DNA of 10,396 nt, taken from contig DAJQ01000052.1 in the NCBI GenBank assembly GCA_002496395.1, forward strand, positions 10,033-20,428, read 5' to 3'. The notes beneath the pieces are model-generated. The model ran no database searches, was not told where the DNA came from, and saw nothing but the letters and a program-made list of their open reading frames with translations. The number at the start of each line of letters is the position of its first letter. Position 1 is the first letter of the stretch. This document shows, piece by piece, positions 1 to 6,970 of this stretch. The stretch is from Methanocorpusculaceae archaeon UBA456. GTDB lineage: Archaea > Halobacteriota > Methanomicrobia > Methanomicrobiales > Methanocorpusculaceae. Made by a program: the position numbers and the translations under genes.

Positions 1-1
1 T

Positions 2-886
2 TCCCTTCATGAAGCCATGGAGCAGCAGACGATCTCAATTGCAAAGGCCGGGATCACAGCAACATTGAAATCCCGCTGTGCACTTCTCGGGGCAGCAAAC
101 CCAAAACTGGGGAGGTTTGACGAGTATGTCGGCATATCCGAGCAGATAAACATGCCTCCATCCCTCCTCTCGCGTTTTGATCTCATCTTTATCATGACCG
201 ATAAGCCGGAGAAACAACGTGATGAAGCAATTGCGCAGCATATCCTAAAAGCACATTCAGTTGGCGAGCTGATTATGCAACATAAAAAGAACCCGATCGA
301 AGGCGTCAATGATGAATATATCAAACGTGAACTTGCTCCCGTCACTCCCGAGATCGATCCCGTTCTCTTCCGGAAGTATATCGCCTATGCAAAACGGAAC
401 TCCTTTCCCATAATCACTGAAGAAGCCAGGGAGACGCTTGTTGATTATTACATGAAACTCAGAAATCTTGCATCTGCTGACAAGCCCGTCCCGGTCACCG
501 CCCGGCAGCTCGAAGCGCTTGTCAGGCTGGCTGAAGCGAGCGCACGTACCCGCCTCTCGATGTCGATTGAGCGGGATGATGCGGTGCGGGTGATCAAAAT
601 CGTAGATGGCTGTCTCCGGAAAGTGGCCTATGATCCCCAGACAGGATCCTTTGATATCGATAAGATCGTCACCGGTGTTTCAAAACAGAGCCGGGATCTG
701 ATCAGAAGTATCAAGGAGACGATCCGTCAGTCAGGGGATGAGAGCGGCATAGCCCGGATCGATCAGATCGTGGAAAGCCTGGTCCAGAAAGGATTTACCC
801 GCGATACCGTCGAGAAGCAGATCGATGTGCTTCTCAGGGGTGGAGAGGCCCTCTCTCCTCGAAACGGCCTCATAAAACTTATTTAG
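2..886 (+). CDS. mcm: MCM replicative DNA helicase, C-terminal part (5' truncated by window edge)
   Basis: The reading frame is open from base 2, so the gene enters from the left. The visible 294 residues are the second half of the MCM AAA+ ATPase module and the C-terminal tail. MCM forms the ring helicase that unwinds DNA ahead of the archaeal replication fork. Visible family signatures are the stretch HEAMEQQTISIAKAGI just after the (missing) Walker B, the sensor 1 region LLGAANPKLGRFD, and the arginine finger in LLSRFDLIF. An alpha-helical sensor 2 region follows (ARQLEALVRLAEASAR), then a tail of about 80 residues that fits the winged-helix domain of archaeal MCMs. No intein is present in the visible part. 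The stop TAG at 884-886 is directly followed by the ribosome-binding site of the next gene. The N-terminal DNA-binding domain, Walker A and Walker B lie outside the window. Confidence 0.96.
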   Translation, partial: SLHEAMEQQTISIAKAGITATLKSRCALLGAANPKLGRFDEYVGISEQINMPPSLLSRFDLIFIMTDKPEKQRDEAIAQHILKAHSVGELIMQHKKNPIEGVNDEYIKRELAPVTPEIDPVLFRKYIAYAKRNSFPIITEEARETLVDYYMKLRNLASADKPVPVTARQLEALVRLAEASARTRLSMSIERDDAVRVIKIVDGCLRKVAYDPQTGSFDIDKIVTGVSKQSRDLIRSIKETIRQSGDESGIARIDQIVESLVQKGFTRDTVEKQIDVLLRGGEALSPRNGLIKLI

Positions 887-890
887 GTGA
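885..890 (+). promoter_or_regulatory. Shine-Dalgarno site of mptD
   Basis: AGGTGA overlaps the last two bases of the mcm stop codon and stands five bases before ATG 896. It decides the start of mptD in favour of 896 over the GTG at 887 and suggests translation coupled to mcm. Confidence 0.6.
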
Positions 891-895
891 CATAT

Positions 896-1219
896 ATGCC
901 AACAGACAGGGAACAAGCCGTCTTTGAAGCGGCGATAAAACTCGGTGCACTCTACCACCAGTTCGTCGGAACTCCGGTCTCCACAGAGACAGCAGTTATG
1001 ATTGAAAAAGCGATCGAGTCAGCAGTCAGCCTTCAGCCATATGTGACAGACGTGCATGTGCGGCTTGATAGATCCGTGATGCTTGAGAACCCCTTTGGAT
1101 ACTCCGAAGTCTCCGGGAGGATGTTCAATGTCACAATCTCCACACAGGTGGGGGACGCAACCTGTACTGCCGCACTCAGGTATGAGAATGGATATCCGAT
1201 GATGTCCATCATCGATTGA
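896..1219 (+). CDS. mptD: Archaeal dihydroneopterin aldolase MptD (former DUF381)
   Basis: The 107-residue protein matches the small archaeal MptD family, whose Methanocaldococcus member (MJ1585) converts 7,8-dihydroneopterin to 6-hydroxymethyl-7,8-dihydropterin and glycolaldehyde in methanopterin synthesis. It is unrelated in sequence to bacterial FolB. The family-typical N-terminal block KLGALYHQFVGTPVS is clear (about residues 15-29), followed by EKAIESAV and LQPYV. The full length is as expected for the family. I chose ATG 896 because GGTGA at 886-890 sits five bases upstream; the in-frame GTG at 887 would add only three residues and lies inside that site. The gene is immediately downstream of mcm and is followed, one base after its stop, by the hydrolase at 1221. 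It is likely cytosolic. Confidence 0.9.
   Translation: MPTDREQAVFEAAIKLGALYHQFVGTPVSTETAVMIEKAIESAVSLQPYVTDVHVRLDRSVMLENPFGYSEVSGRMFNVTISTQVGDATCTAALRYENGYPMMSIID
1197..1214 (+). repeat. 8-bp perfect inverted repeat just before a start codon
   Basis: CGATGATG, a two-base spacer TC, then CATCATCG form an exact inverted repeat. Folded as RNA it would give a seven-pair stem with a four-base loop (GTCC). It covers codons for the PMMSIID end of MptD and finishes six bases before ATG 1221, where no Shine-Dalgarno sequence is visible. It may influence translation of the hydrolase, or may be a by-product of the coding sequence. Confidence 0.4.
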
Positions 1220-1220
1220 T

Positions 1221-2048
1221 ATGCAGAAACCGCGCTTTCCAATAACCGATGATCATATCCATATCGATCCGGATCGGGGCATCGGTATGAAGGCAGTCAG
1301 GGAGTTTGCCCGCTCCGGTGGAACCCATATCTTCCTCGTAACAAAACCCTCATGGTCATATGGAATCACACCAGCCATCCCCGAAGATTTCCGCGTGGTC
1401 TTTGAGAAGACAATAGCTCTTGCCGCGGAATGCTGCCGGGAGGGAGTGGTGGCGTTTCCGGTTCTTGGTGTTCACCCGGCTGAGATATCGCGCATGATTG
1501 AGCGAATGAGCCTTTCTGAAGCTGAATCCCTGATGATCGGAGCACTCGAACTGGCCGCTCAGTATGTGATGGAAGGATCGGCTATTGCCCTGAAGAGTGG
1601 CCGCCCTCATTATGAGGTGGACTCAGCGGTATGGGAGGCCTCAAACCGGGTATTGAATGCCTCCCTTCAATTCGCCGCAGAATGTGACTGTGCGGTGCAG
1701 CTGCATGCTGAAAGCGGTCCATGCGATGATGTTGTGGAGATGGCAGAGAGAGCCGGTGTCCCTCTCAAACGGGTGGTGAAACATTTCGCCACCCCCGATA
1801 CGAAACTTCATCCTTCATTCATCGCAAACAATGATTGTATCGCCGATGCTGCGCGCGATGGCAGGCCATTTACGATGGAGAGCGATTATATGGATGAACG
1901 CGATCGGCCCGGTTCAGTGCTCGGCCCCCGTTCGGTTCCGAGGTTTACGCTCCGGCATCTTGAGGCAGGCAGTTTCACAGAAGAAGATATCTGGCGTATT
2001 CATTCCCTGGTGCCAGAAGAGGTTTATGGTGTTCAGATCTCCCTCTGA
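1221..2048 (+). CDS. TatD-like predicted metal-dependent hydrolase (COG1831 type)
   Basis: The 275-residue protein is an amidohydrolase-superfamily TIM barrel of the archaeal TatD-related group. Probable metal ligands can be read in order: DDHIHID near the N-terminus (His12, His14), VLGVHPAE (His85), ALKSGRPHY (Lys124, which may be a carbamylated bridging residue), QLHAESG (His162), VVKHFA (His188) and MESDYMDE (Asp222). All superfamily metal-binding positions seem to be kept, so an active hydrolase is expected; the substrate is unknown. The start ATG 1221 is one base after the mptD stop TGA, with no clear ribosome-binding site, so translation is probably coupled to mptD. Adjacency to mptD raises the possibility of a link with pterin metabolism, but nothing in the sequence proves it. 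The stop codon falls in a terminator-like hairpin. Confidence 0.85.
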   Translation: MQKPRFPITDDHIHIDPDRGIGMKAVREFARSGGTHIFLVTKPSWSYGITPAIPEDFRVVFEKTIALAAECCREGVVAFPVLGVHPAEISRMIERMSLSEAESLMIGALELAAQYVMEGSAIALKSGRPHYEVDSAVWEASNRVLNASLQFAAECDCAVQLHAESGPCDDVVEMAERAGVPLKRVVKHFATPDTKLHPSFIANNDCIADAARDGRPFTMESDYMDERDRPGSVLGPRSVPRFTLRHLEAGSFTEEDIWRIHSLVPEEVYGVQISL

Positions 2049-2065
2049 TCGAAACGATCCTTTTT
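2046..2065 (+). terminator. Candidate intrinsic terminator: short hairpin plus T run
   Basis: GATCG (2047-2051), loop AAA and CGATC (2055-2059) form an exact five-pair stem, followed by C and then TTTTT (2061-2065). The stem overlaps the stop codon of the hydrolase (TGA 2046-2048) and lies in the only sizeable gap (42 bases) of the + strand gene cluster. The stem is short, but T runs alone can end transcription in archaea. I see no convincing TATA box before the next gene, so termination may be partial. Confidence 0.4.
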
Positions 2066-2090
2066 GCACCATGACACCGAATACTATGCA

Positions 2091-2381
2091 ATGTACCTGA
2101 AGATCCATAAGGAGCCGGGTGGAGGAACGGTTGTTGCCGTCTGCGATCGTGAACTTCTGGGAAGAACGCTCACCGAAGGCAATATCGAGATTACCATCTC
2201 CGAGTTTTTTTATGGAGATGTTCCCGTCTCCGAGGAGGAGGTGCGGTATGCTCTTGCACATGCAAGTAATGCGAATATCATCGGGACAAGAGTCGTTGGG
2301 ATCGCGATCTCACTTGGCTGTATTGAACGTTCATCATGCCTGATGATCGATTCTGTCCCGCATGCCCAGTTTGTACAATAA
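2091..2381 (+). CDS. DUF424 family protein (COG2412), function unknown
   Basis: This 96-residue protein belongs to a small archaeal family of unknown function. The recognisable pattern is MYLKIHKE at the start, VVAVCDRELLGRTL, ISEFFYGDVPVSEEEV in the middle, a helix ALAHASNANIIGTRVVGIAI and the closing PHAQ motif. The length is normal for the family. I chose ATG 2091 because the family alignment begins at MYLKIH; the upstream in-frame TTG at 2064 would add nine residues (HHDTEYYA region) that do not resemble the family and would overlap the terminator-like hairpin. No Shine-Dalgarno sequence precedes 2091, so initiation may be leaderless or coupled. It is followed after six bases by nmd3. Genes of this family often lie near translation genes, which suggests but does not show a role in ribosome function. 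Confidence 0.85.
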   Translation: MYLKIHKEPGGGTVVAVCDRELLGRTLTEGNIEITISEFFYGDVPVSEEEVRYALAHASNANIIGTRVVGIAISLGCIERSSCLMIDSVPHAQFVQ

Positions 2382-2387
2382 GAGATC

Positions 2388-3431
2388 ATGAGTATCAAAG
2401 ACACCATCTGCCCCCGTTGTGGGAATCCCTCTGAAGAAGGACTCTGTGGCCCATGCAGGCTGCATGAGATCGAATGGGTAACCGTCTCTCCCCGAGTTGA
2501 AGCAATCATCTGCCCTACCTGCGGATCCCGCAAAGTGGGCAGTAGCTGGGCCGATCTGGAGAGTGATAAGGAGAGTCTTGCACGATCTCTTGTCATTGAT
2601 GGCATTGTGTTCCATCCTGATGTAACTGATCATGCAATGGAGATGACGATTCGCGATATCAGTGTGAATCGATCGAAAGCCTATCTGAAGATATCCGGGA
2701 AATGCTATGGTATCCCGGTTCAGGGTGAATATCAGGTGCTGATCGTCCTGGGCAGGGAGCAGTGTGACCGGTGCTGCCGGATCTCCGGTAGTTACTATGA
2801 GGGGATCATTCAGGTGAGAGGTGAGGGGAGGCGGCTGACCGAATGGGAGAGCAGACGTGCCGCAGAGATCGCCTGGCAGGCTGAAGATGCCGCCCAGCAG
2901 GGAGGCGATCGCCTCTCGTTTGTATCATCTATTGACAACTCAAAAGATGGAATTGATGTCATCGTCTCTTCTCTTGGGATAGGGCAGTCGATTGTCACTG
3001 ATATATCATCCTTTTTTGGTGCACGTTCGACCTCTCATCCGAAACTTGTCGGGGAGAAAGAGGGAAAACGACTCTATCGCGTGACATGGTCCATCAGGCT
3101 CCCCCGAATTGTCCGTGGAGATGTCGTTTCGATGAAGAATGACTATTATCTGGTCTCAGGATCAGATGGTACGACACTCAGGACAAAACACCTGCTCACC
3201 CAGCAGCCACGAAGTTTCCGTGATGAAGAAACGATCCGGGTCATCGGCAATATCAGGGATGCCGAGGAGGCGATGGTGACCTACCATGAGGGTGATACCA
3301 TCGGTATTCTCGATCCAAAGACGCATCTCCCCCTTGAGATCCCATCCCCAAAGGGCTGCCATACGCAGGCAGGGGGAGTCGTCAACATTCTCCGTGATGG
3401 TGAGATGCTGGTTGTGGTTGGGTACTGATGC
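2388..3431 (+). CDS. NMD3-family protein, archaeal
   Basis: The protein of 346 residues plus stop (stop bases 3426-3428 overlap the next ATG) matches archaeal NMD3. In eukaryotes NMD3 is the export adaptor and late assembly factor of the 60S subunit; the archaeal form lacks the export tail and is thought to act in 50S maturation or in keeping subunits apart. The N-terminal zinc-binding region shows Cys8/Cys11 (CPRC), Cys20/Cys23 (CGPC) and Cys42/Cys45 (CPTC), with a further CDRCC at 126-130. The NMD3 core follows (GSYYEGIIQVRGEGR), and the C-terminal part holds ILDPKTHLPLEIP, typical of the family's OB/SH3-like region. The length of about 350 fits the archaeal form. It sits between DUF424 and taw2 in a cluster devoted to translation. 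The true end of the coding sequence is 3428. Confidence 0.88.
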
Positions 3432-4303
3432 GTGCACGGATACTCTCTCCGGGGGATCTCACTTCACTCTCGAAATACCGATGGGTTGATCCATCCAGAA
3501 GGCCGTACCGGGAGGGGGATATCGTCTATGCCCCTGTCAGGGATGGTGAGGCATATGATACCATTATCCCTGATAGAAAGAGGAGAGGGCGGGGATACCA
3601 GCGGCTTGGTGATACGATCGTCTTCCATGGAAAACGGCCTTCAGCTGAAGATATTGACGATATCAGATCCCGCGAAGAACCCTCATGTATTTTGTTTATT
3701 CCAGCGCATGCAGGATCACTCCGAATACCCTCCTATGAAGTGATTGCAGGCACTCCCCATGAGGTGCTTCTTCGAGAATGCGGGATTGCATACCATCTTG
3801 ATCCCACTAAAGTGATGTTCTCACAGGGAAACCGGGGTGAGAAGGAGAGGATTCGGTCTCTGATAGAAGCGTCAGGACGAGAAGAGAGGATCGCAGATAT
3901 GTTCGCCGGGATAGGGTATTTCACACTCCCGGCTGCTATTGGCGGCGGGTGTGTGCATGCAATGGAGATTAACCCGGATTCCTATGGATATCTCCTGAAG
4001 AATATCAGGGAGAATGATCTTATGCACCGGATTACTGCTGATTGCGGGGATTGCCGGAGCCTCCTCTCAGGCAGGTATGATCGGGTGATTATGGGACACT
4101 TTGATGCACCAGATTATCTTGAATCCATGCTCCCTCATGTTGGTTGTGGCAGTATCATCCATCTCCATACCATACATCCCGATGAGACGGCAATTCGGAG
4201 AGTACTGTCCGGGTCAGGATTTGATGCTGAGATCACGGTGCATAGAATAAAGAAATATGCCCCTAACATATGGCATAGTGTAATGGATCTGGTGATTGCA
4301 TGA
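3428..4303 (+). CDS. taw2: tRNA(Phe) wyosine aminocarboxypropyltransferase, Taw2/TYW2 type
   Basis: The 291-residue protein is a Trm5/TYW2-family Rossmann enzyme. TYW2 transfers the 3-amino-3-carboxypropyl group of S-adenosylmethionine to C7 of 4-demethylwyosine at position 37 of tRNA-Phe. The SAM-binding motif is DMFAGIGYFTLP (157-168), with acidic Glu180 (AMEINP) for the ribose. GIGYF, rather than the GVGPF-like form usual in Trm5, favours TYW2. At the position of the Trm5 catalytic NLP motif it has MGHFDAPDYL, and near the C-terminus RIKKYAPNIWH, both closer to archaeal TYW2. DPTKVMFSQGN (125-135) is the family motif before the SAM fold. ATG 3428 overlaps the nmd3 stop (TGATG). The distinction from Trm5 is by motif only; a methyltransferase role is the alternative. 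Confidence 0.85.
   Translation: MRARILSPGDLTSLSKYRWVDPSRRPYREGDIVYAPVRDGEAYDTIIPDRKRRGRGYQRLGDTIVFHGKRPSAEDIDDIRSREEPSCILFIPAHAGSLRIPSYEVIAGTPHEVLLRECGIAYHLDPTKVMFSQGNRGEKERIRSLIEASGREERIADMFAGIGYFTLPAAIGGGCVHAMEINPDSYGYLLKNIRENDLMHRITADCGDCRSLLSGRYDRVIMGHFDAPDYLESMLPHVGCGSIIHLHTIHPDETAIRRVLSGSGFDAEITVHRIKKYAPNIWHSVMDLVIA
4291..4295 (+). promoter_or_regulatory. Shine-Dalgarno site of coaBC
   Basis: GGTGA, inside the last codons of taw2, lies four bases before ATG 4300 and supports that start. Together with the ATGA overlap it implies coupled translation of taw2 and coaBC. Confidence 0.5.
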
Positions 4304-5424
4304 GGCGGACGCTGGAAGGGAAACTGATAGTACTTGCGGTCACCGGGAGCATCGCTGCTGTTGACTGTGTCCGGCTTGCTCATGAACTCCGGAGGAAAGG
4401 GGCTGAAGTGCAGGCGGTTCTCTCGGATGCGGCATCTGGAATCATCAGTCCTGAAGCTCTCACCTATGCAACCGGACGTGAGACGATCACGAGAATTACC
4501 GGGCATGTTGAGCATGTGATCTATTGTGGTGATGAACGAGCAGCCGATCTTCTCCTGATTGCACCATGCACGGCAAATACGATCGGAAAGATCGCCTGTG
4601 GGATCGATGATACACCTGTGACAACCTTTGCAACCACCGCTCTTGGGAGTGGCCAGCCAATTGTTCTCTCTCCTGCGATGCATCACTCGATGTACCGTCA
4701 CCCCGCGGTCTGTAAGAACCTGGAGATCCTGAAAGAATATGGGATTTGTGTGATTCCACCACGGATCGAAGAGGGGAAGGCAAAGATCGCTCACATCGAC
4801 GAGATCATCCTCTGGTCTGAACGGGCGGTGTTCGGCAGGCCACTTGAAGGGAAGAAAGTGCTGATCACAAGCGGTGCCTGCCGGGAGCCGCTTGACGATG
4901 TCCGTATCCTGACTACCCGATCAACCGGGCAGATGGGGCGGGAAATTGCCCTTGAAGCCTTCCGCCTTGGCGCGGATGTGACCGTCATTCATTCGGATAT
5001 ATTCCCCTGTGTCCGGAACGTGAGCGTGGAGACAGCAGGCGGGATGATGGCGGCAGTTCAGGCAGAACTTGATCTGGGAATTGACATCTATATCAGTGCG
5101 GCTGCAATCTCGGATTATGCACCTGATCGGATCGCAGGCAAGATTCCATCGGGTACAGAACAGGAGATCGCACTCCACCCTCTTCCAAAAATAATCGATC
5201 TCGCTCTTTCAAATCCGGCTATCAGGACAATCGGGTTCAAGCTGGGAGATGATGCCGCAGATGAAGGGCGTGAGCTTCTGAGACGCGGGGCGACACTGGT
5301 TGTTGCCAATCCCCCCTCTGTGATGGGATCTTCCAGTGGATCATTTCTGATCATGGGAGATGATCCCGATGTTTCTGTTTCAACAAAAGAGGAGGTGGCC
5401 TTCGAGCTATGCCGACGTCTGTGA
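4300..5424 (+). CDS. coaBC: Bifunctional phosphopantothenoylcysteine decarboxylase / phosphopantothenate-cysteine ligase
   Basis: The 374-residue two-domain enzyme first couples 4'-phosphopantothenate to cysteine with a nucleotide triphosphate (CoaB), then decarboxylates the product to 4'-phosphopantetheine (CoaC, FMN-dependent). Residues 1 to about 175 are the flavoprotein domain: VTGSIAA (FMN loop), His72 in VEHVIY at the place of the catalytic histidine, APCTANT (PASANT-like, 89-94) and PAMHHSMY (125-132) where bacterial enzymes have PxMNxxMW. From about 183 the ligase domain shows VLITSGACREPLDDVR, TTRSTGQMG, SAAISDYAP (267-275) and GKIPSG. Some canonical residues differ (Asn to His in CoaC; probably Asn to Thr and Lys to Gln in TTRSTGQMG). 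The start overlaps the taw2 stop (ATGA) and the end overlaps the pantoate kinase gene by 16 bases, linking it to the other CoA genes. Confidence 0.93.
   Translation: MRRTLEGKLIVLAVTGSIAAVDCVRLAHELRRKGAEVQAVLSDAASGIISPEALTYATGRETITRITGHVEHVIYCGDERAADLLLIAPCTANTIGKIACGIDDTPVTTFATTALGSGQPIVLSPAMHHSMYRHPAVCKNLEILKEYGICVIPPRIEEGKAKIAHIDEIILWSERAVFGRPLEGKKVLITSGACREPLDDVRILTTRSTGQMGREIALEAFRLGADVTVIHSDIFPCVRNVSVETAGGMMAAVQAELDLGIDIYISAAAISDYAPDRIAGKIPSGTEQEIALHPLPKIIDLALSNPAIRTIGFKLGDDAADEGRELLRRGATLVVANPPSVMGSSSGSFLIMGDDPDVSVSTKEEVAFELCRRL
5391..5397 (+). promoter_or_regulatory. Shine-Dalgarno site of pantoate kinase gene
   Basis: GGAGGTG lies within the 3' end of coaBC, 11 bases before ATG 5409. 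It supports ATG 5409 although that start is internal to coaBC; the GTG inside the site is out of frame with the kinase. Confidence 0.5.
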
Positions 5425-6254
5425 AAGCCTTCTCACCAGGTCATATATCCGGATATTTCTCAAAGGTGGTGGGAGAGGTGCCTGAGTGTACCGGAAGCAT
5501 CGGTGCCGGACTCGTCCTCAGCGAAGGGGTGACTGCAACTGTGGAGCGATCTGATGAGACTGAGGTTGTGGTAGTTGCAGATGGAATTGAGACGATTGGA
5601 TCCCCCCCGATCGAGGAGGCACTGGAAAGAATGAAAGTGCAGGCTCTGGTCATGACAGAATCCTATCTTCCGATGGGCTCCGGTTTCGGCCTCTCTGCCG
5701 CCTCCCTTCTGGCAACAATCATTGCCGCAGATACCCTCTTCTCACTCTCAATGGGAATGTCGGAAATTACCCGTCTTGCCCATGATATAGAGGTGTCACG
5801 AGGAAACGGTCTTGGTGATGTGGCAGCAGAACGTGGCGGCGGCCTCGTCTGCCGTTCTTCACCTGGGATCAATGGGGTGGCCAGCCGTCAGATGGTCCCG
5901 GAAATGCCGGTTGCCATCATCAGCCTTGCCCCAATCTCCACACAGCAGGTGCTCGCTTCTCCAGAATCAATGGAGCGTGTTACAGCTGCATATCCCGGCA
6001 GGTGCCCGGCCGATATCGATGATTTTTTCGCTTTATCCAGGCAGTTTGCCGAATCGTCCGGTCTGATCACCGATCCCGTCAGACCCATCCTCTCTGCATG
6101 TGATGATGCGAATGTTCCGGCAAGCATGACGATGCTTGGGGAGGGTGTATTTGCGTATGGTGAGAAGGCTGAAGCAGTGCTTTCGCAGTTTGGAAAAGTG
6201 TATATCACCTCCGTTGCTGATGAAGGGCCGAAAATTCTGGAGGTGAAGAGATGA
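5409..6254 (+). CDS. Archaeal pantoate kinase (PoK), GHMP superfamily
   Basis: The 281-residue protein matches the archaeal pantoate kinase family, which phosphorylates pantoate to 4-phosphopantoate with ATP. This is the first archaea-specific step replacing bacterial PanC/CoaA. GHMP features are the N-terminal KAFSPGHISGYF (6-17), the glycine/serine-rich phosphate loop LPMGSGFGLSAAS (87-99), a DIEVSRGNGLGDVAA segment (126-140) and the C-terminal GHMP motif SMTMLGEGVFA (239-249). The length is normal for the family. The start overlaps coaBC by 16 bases and the stop overlaps the start of the phosphopantothenate synthetase gene (ATGA), so the three CoA enzymes are probably made together. No signal peptide or membrane segment is seen; it is cytosolic. 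Confidence 0.92.
   Translation: MPTSVKAFSPGHISGYFSKVVGEVPECTGSIGAGLVLSEGVTATVERSDETEVVVVADGIETIGSPPIEEALERMKVQALVMTESYLPMGSGFGLSAASLLATIIAADTLFSLSMGMSEITRLAHDIEVSRGNGLGDVAAERGGGLVCRSSPGINGVASRQMVPEMPVAIISLAPISTQQVLASPESMERVTAAYPGRCPADIDDFFALSRQFAESSGLITDPVRPILSACDDANVPASMTMLGEGVFAYGEKAEAVLSQFGKVYITSVADEGPKILEVKR
6239..6246 (+). promoter_or_regulatory. Strong Shine-Dalgarno site of phosphopantothenate synthetase gene
   Basis: GGAGGTGA is the longest anti-16S match I noticed in the window and stands four bases before ATG 6251, within the last codons of the kinase gene. It fixes the start of the ligase at 6251. Confidence 0.7.
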
Positions 6255-6970
6255 TCCCCCAAAACCATCCGCGGTACCGATCCCTTATGGTCAGGGAGTC
6301 GCTTGCTGCGGCTGCCCGGAGTGGGCTCGTCTCGCTTGAAGGTCTTTGCGCACATGGCCGGGGTGAGGCATTTGATTACCTGATCGGGGAGCAGACGACC
6401 GTAAGTGCAGCAGAAGCAGAGCGTCTTGCCGCCCGGCTTATCCTCTCAGCAGAACGCCCGGTCTTCTCGGTGAACGGGAACTGCGCAGCACTCGCAGCAG
6501 AGGAGATTGCAACATTTCAGCAGAGAACCGGGGTGGCAGTTGAGGTGAATCTCTTTCACAGGACAGAGGAGAGGATGCAGCAGGTTGCAGATCACCTTGT
6601 CGCTCATGATGTGGAGGTACTGGCGGGTCAATGTGAGCGACTTGTTCCGCTTGAACATGATCGCGGCCTCTGCCTGCCTGAGGGTATTGGATCTGCGGAT
6701 CTTATTCTGGTTGCACTTGAGGACGGAGACCGGTGCGAGGCGCTCCGGAAGATGGGCAGGATCGTCATTGCAATCGACTTAAATCCGCTCTCACGAACCG
6801 CAAGGCTTGCAACACTCCCGATTATCGATGAACTCACCCGTGCACTCCCTGCGATTACAGAAGCATGCGGAAGTGAGAAGGCCGGAGATCTACATGCATT
6901 AGCGGCTTCGATCGATAACAAGAAATTCCTTGCAGATGCATTGAGAGAGATGAGAGAGAGGTTAACCTGA
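6251..6970 (+). CDS. 4-phosphopantoate--beta-alanine ligase (phosphopantothenate synthetase, COG1701)
   Basis: The 239-residue protein matches the archaeal phosphopantothenate synthetase family (formerly DUF137). It joins 4-phosphopantoate to beta-alanine with ATP to give 4'-phosphopantothenate, the substrate of CoaBC. Recognisable blocks are the N-terminal HPRYRSLMVRESL, LCAHGRGEAFDYLIGEQT (32-49), the FSVNGNCAALAAEEI segment (72-86), EVNLFHRTEER, and a C-terminal region with AIDLNPLSRTARLA and DNKKFLADALREM. The length is typical (about 240-260). It starts inside the end of the pantoate kinase gene and its stop TGA overlaps the next ATG (TGATG), so it is the third member of a CoaBC-PoK-PPS run. 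Confidence 0.92.
   Translation: MIPQNHPRYRSLMVRESLAAAARSGLVSLEGLCAHGRGEAFDYLIGEQTTVSAAEAERLAARLILSAERPVFSVNGNCAALAAEEIATFQQRTGVAVEVNLFHRTEERMQQVADHLVAHDVEVLAGQCERLVPLEHDRGLCLPEGIGSADLILVALEDGDRCEALRKMGRIVIAIDLNPLSRTARLATLPIIDELTRALPAITEACGSEKAGDLHALAASIDNKKFLADALREMRERLT

Noticed and set aside
887..1219. Longer mptD starting at GTG 887
   Set aside because: It adds only three residues not typical of the family, and the GTG lies within the GGTGA site that serves ATG 896.
2064..2381. Longer DUF424 gene starting at TTG 2064
   Set aside because: The extra nine residues do not resemble the family start MYLKIH, and the codon lies in the T run after the hairpin.
3428..4303. Naming the gene trm5 (tRNA m1G37 methyltransferase)
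   Set aside because: GIGYF instead of GVGPF-like motif I, MGHFDAPDYL in place of the NLP motif and the RIKKYAPNIWH tail all fit TYW2 better.
4135..4794. 219-residue antisense open frame opposite taw2/coaBC
   Set aside because: It is fully covered by two well-identified genes on the + strand and its translation is a Cys/His/Arg-rich mix with no recognisable domain.
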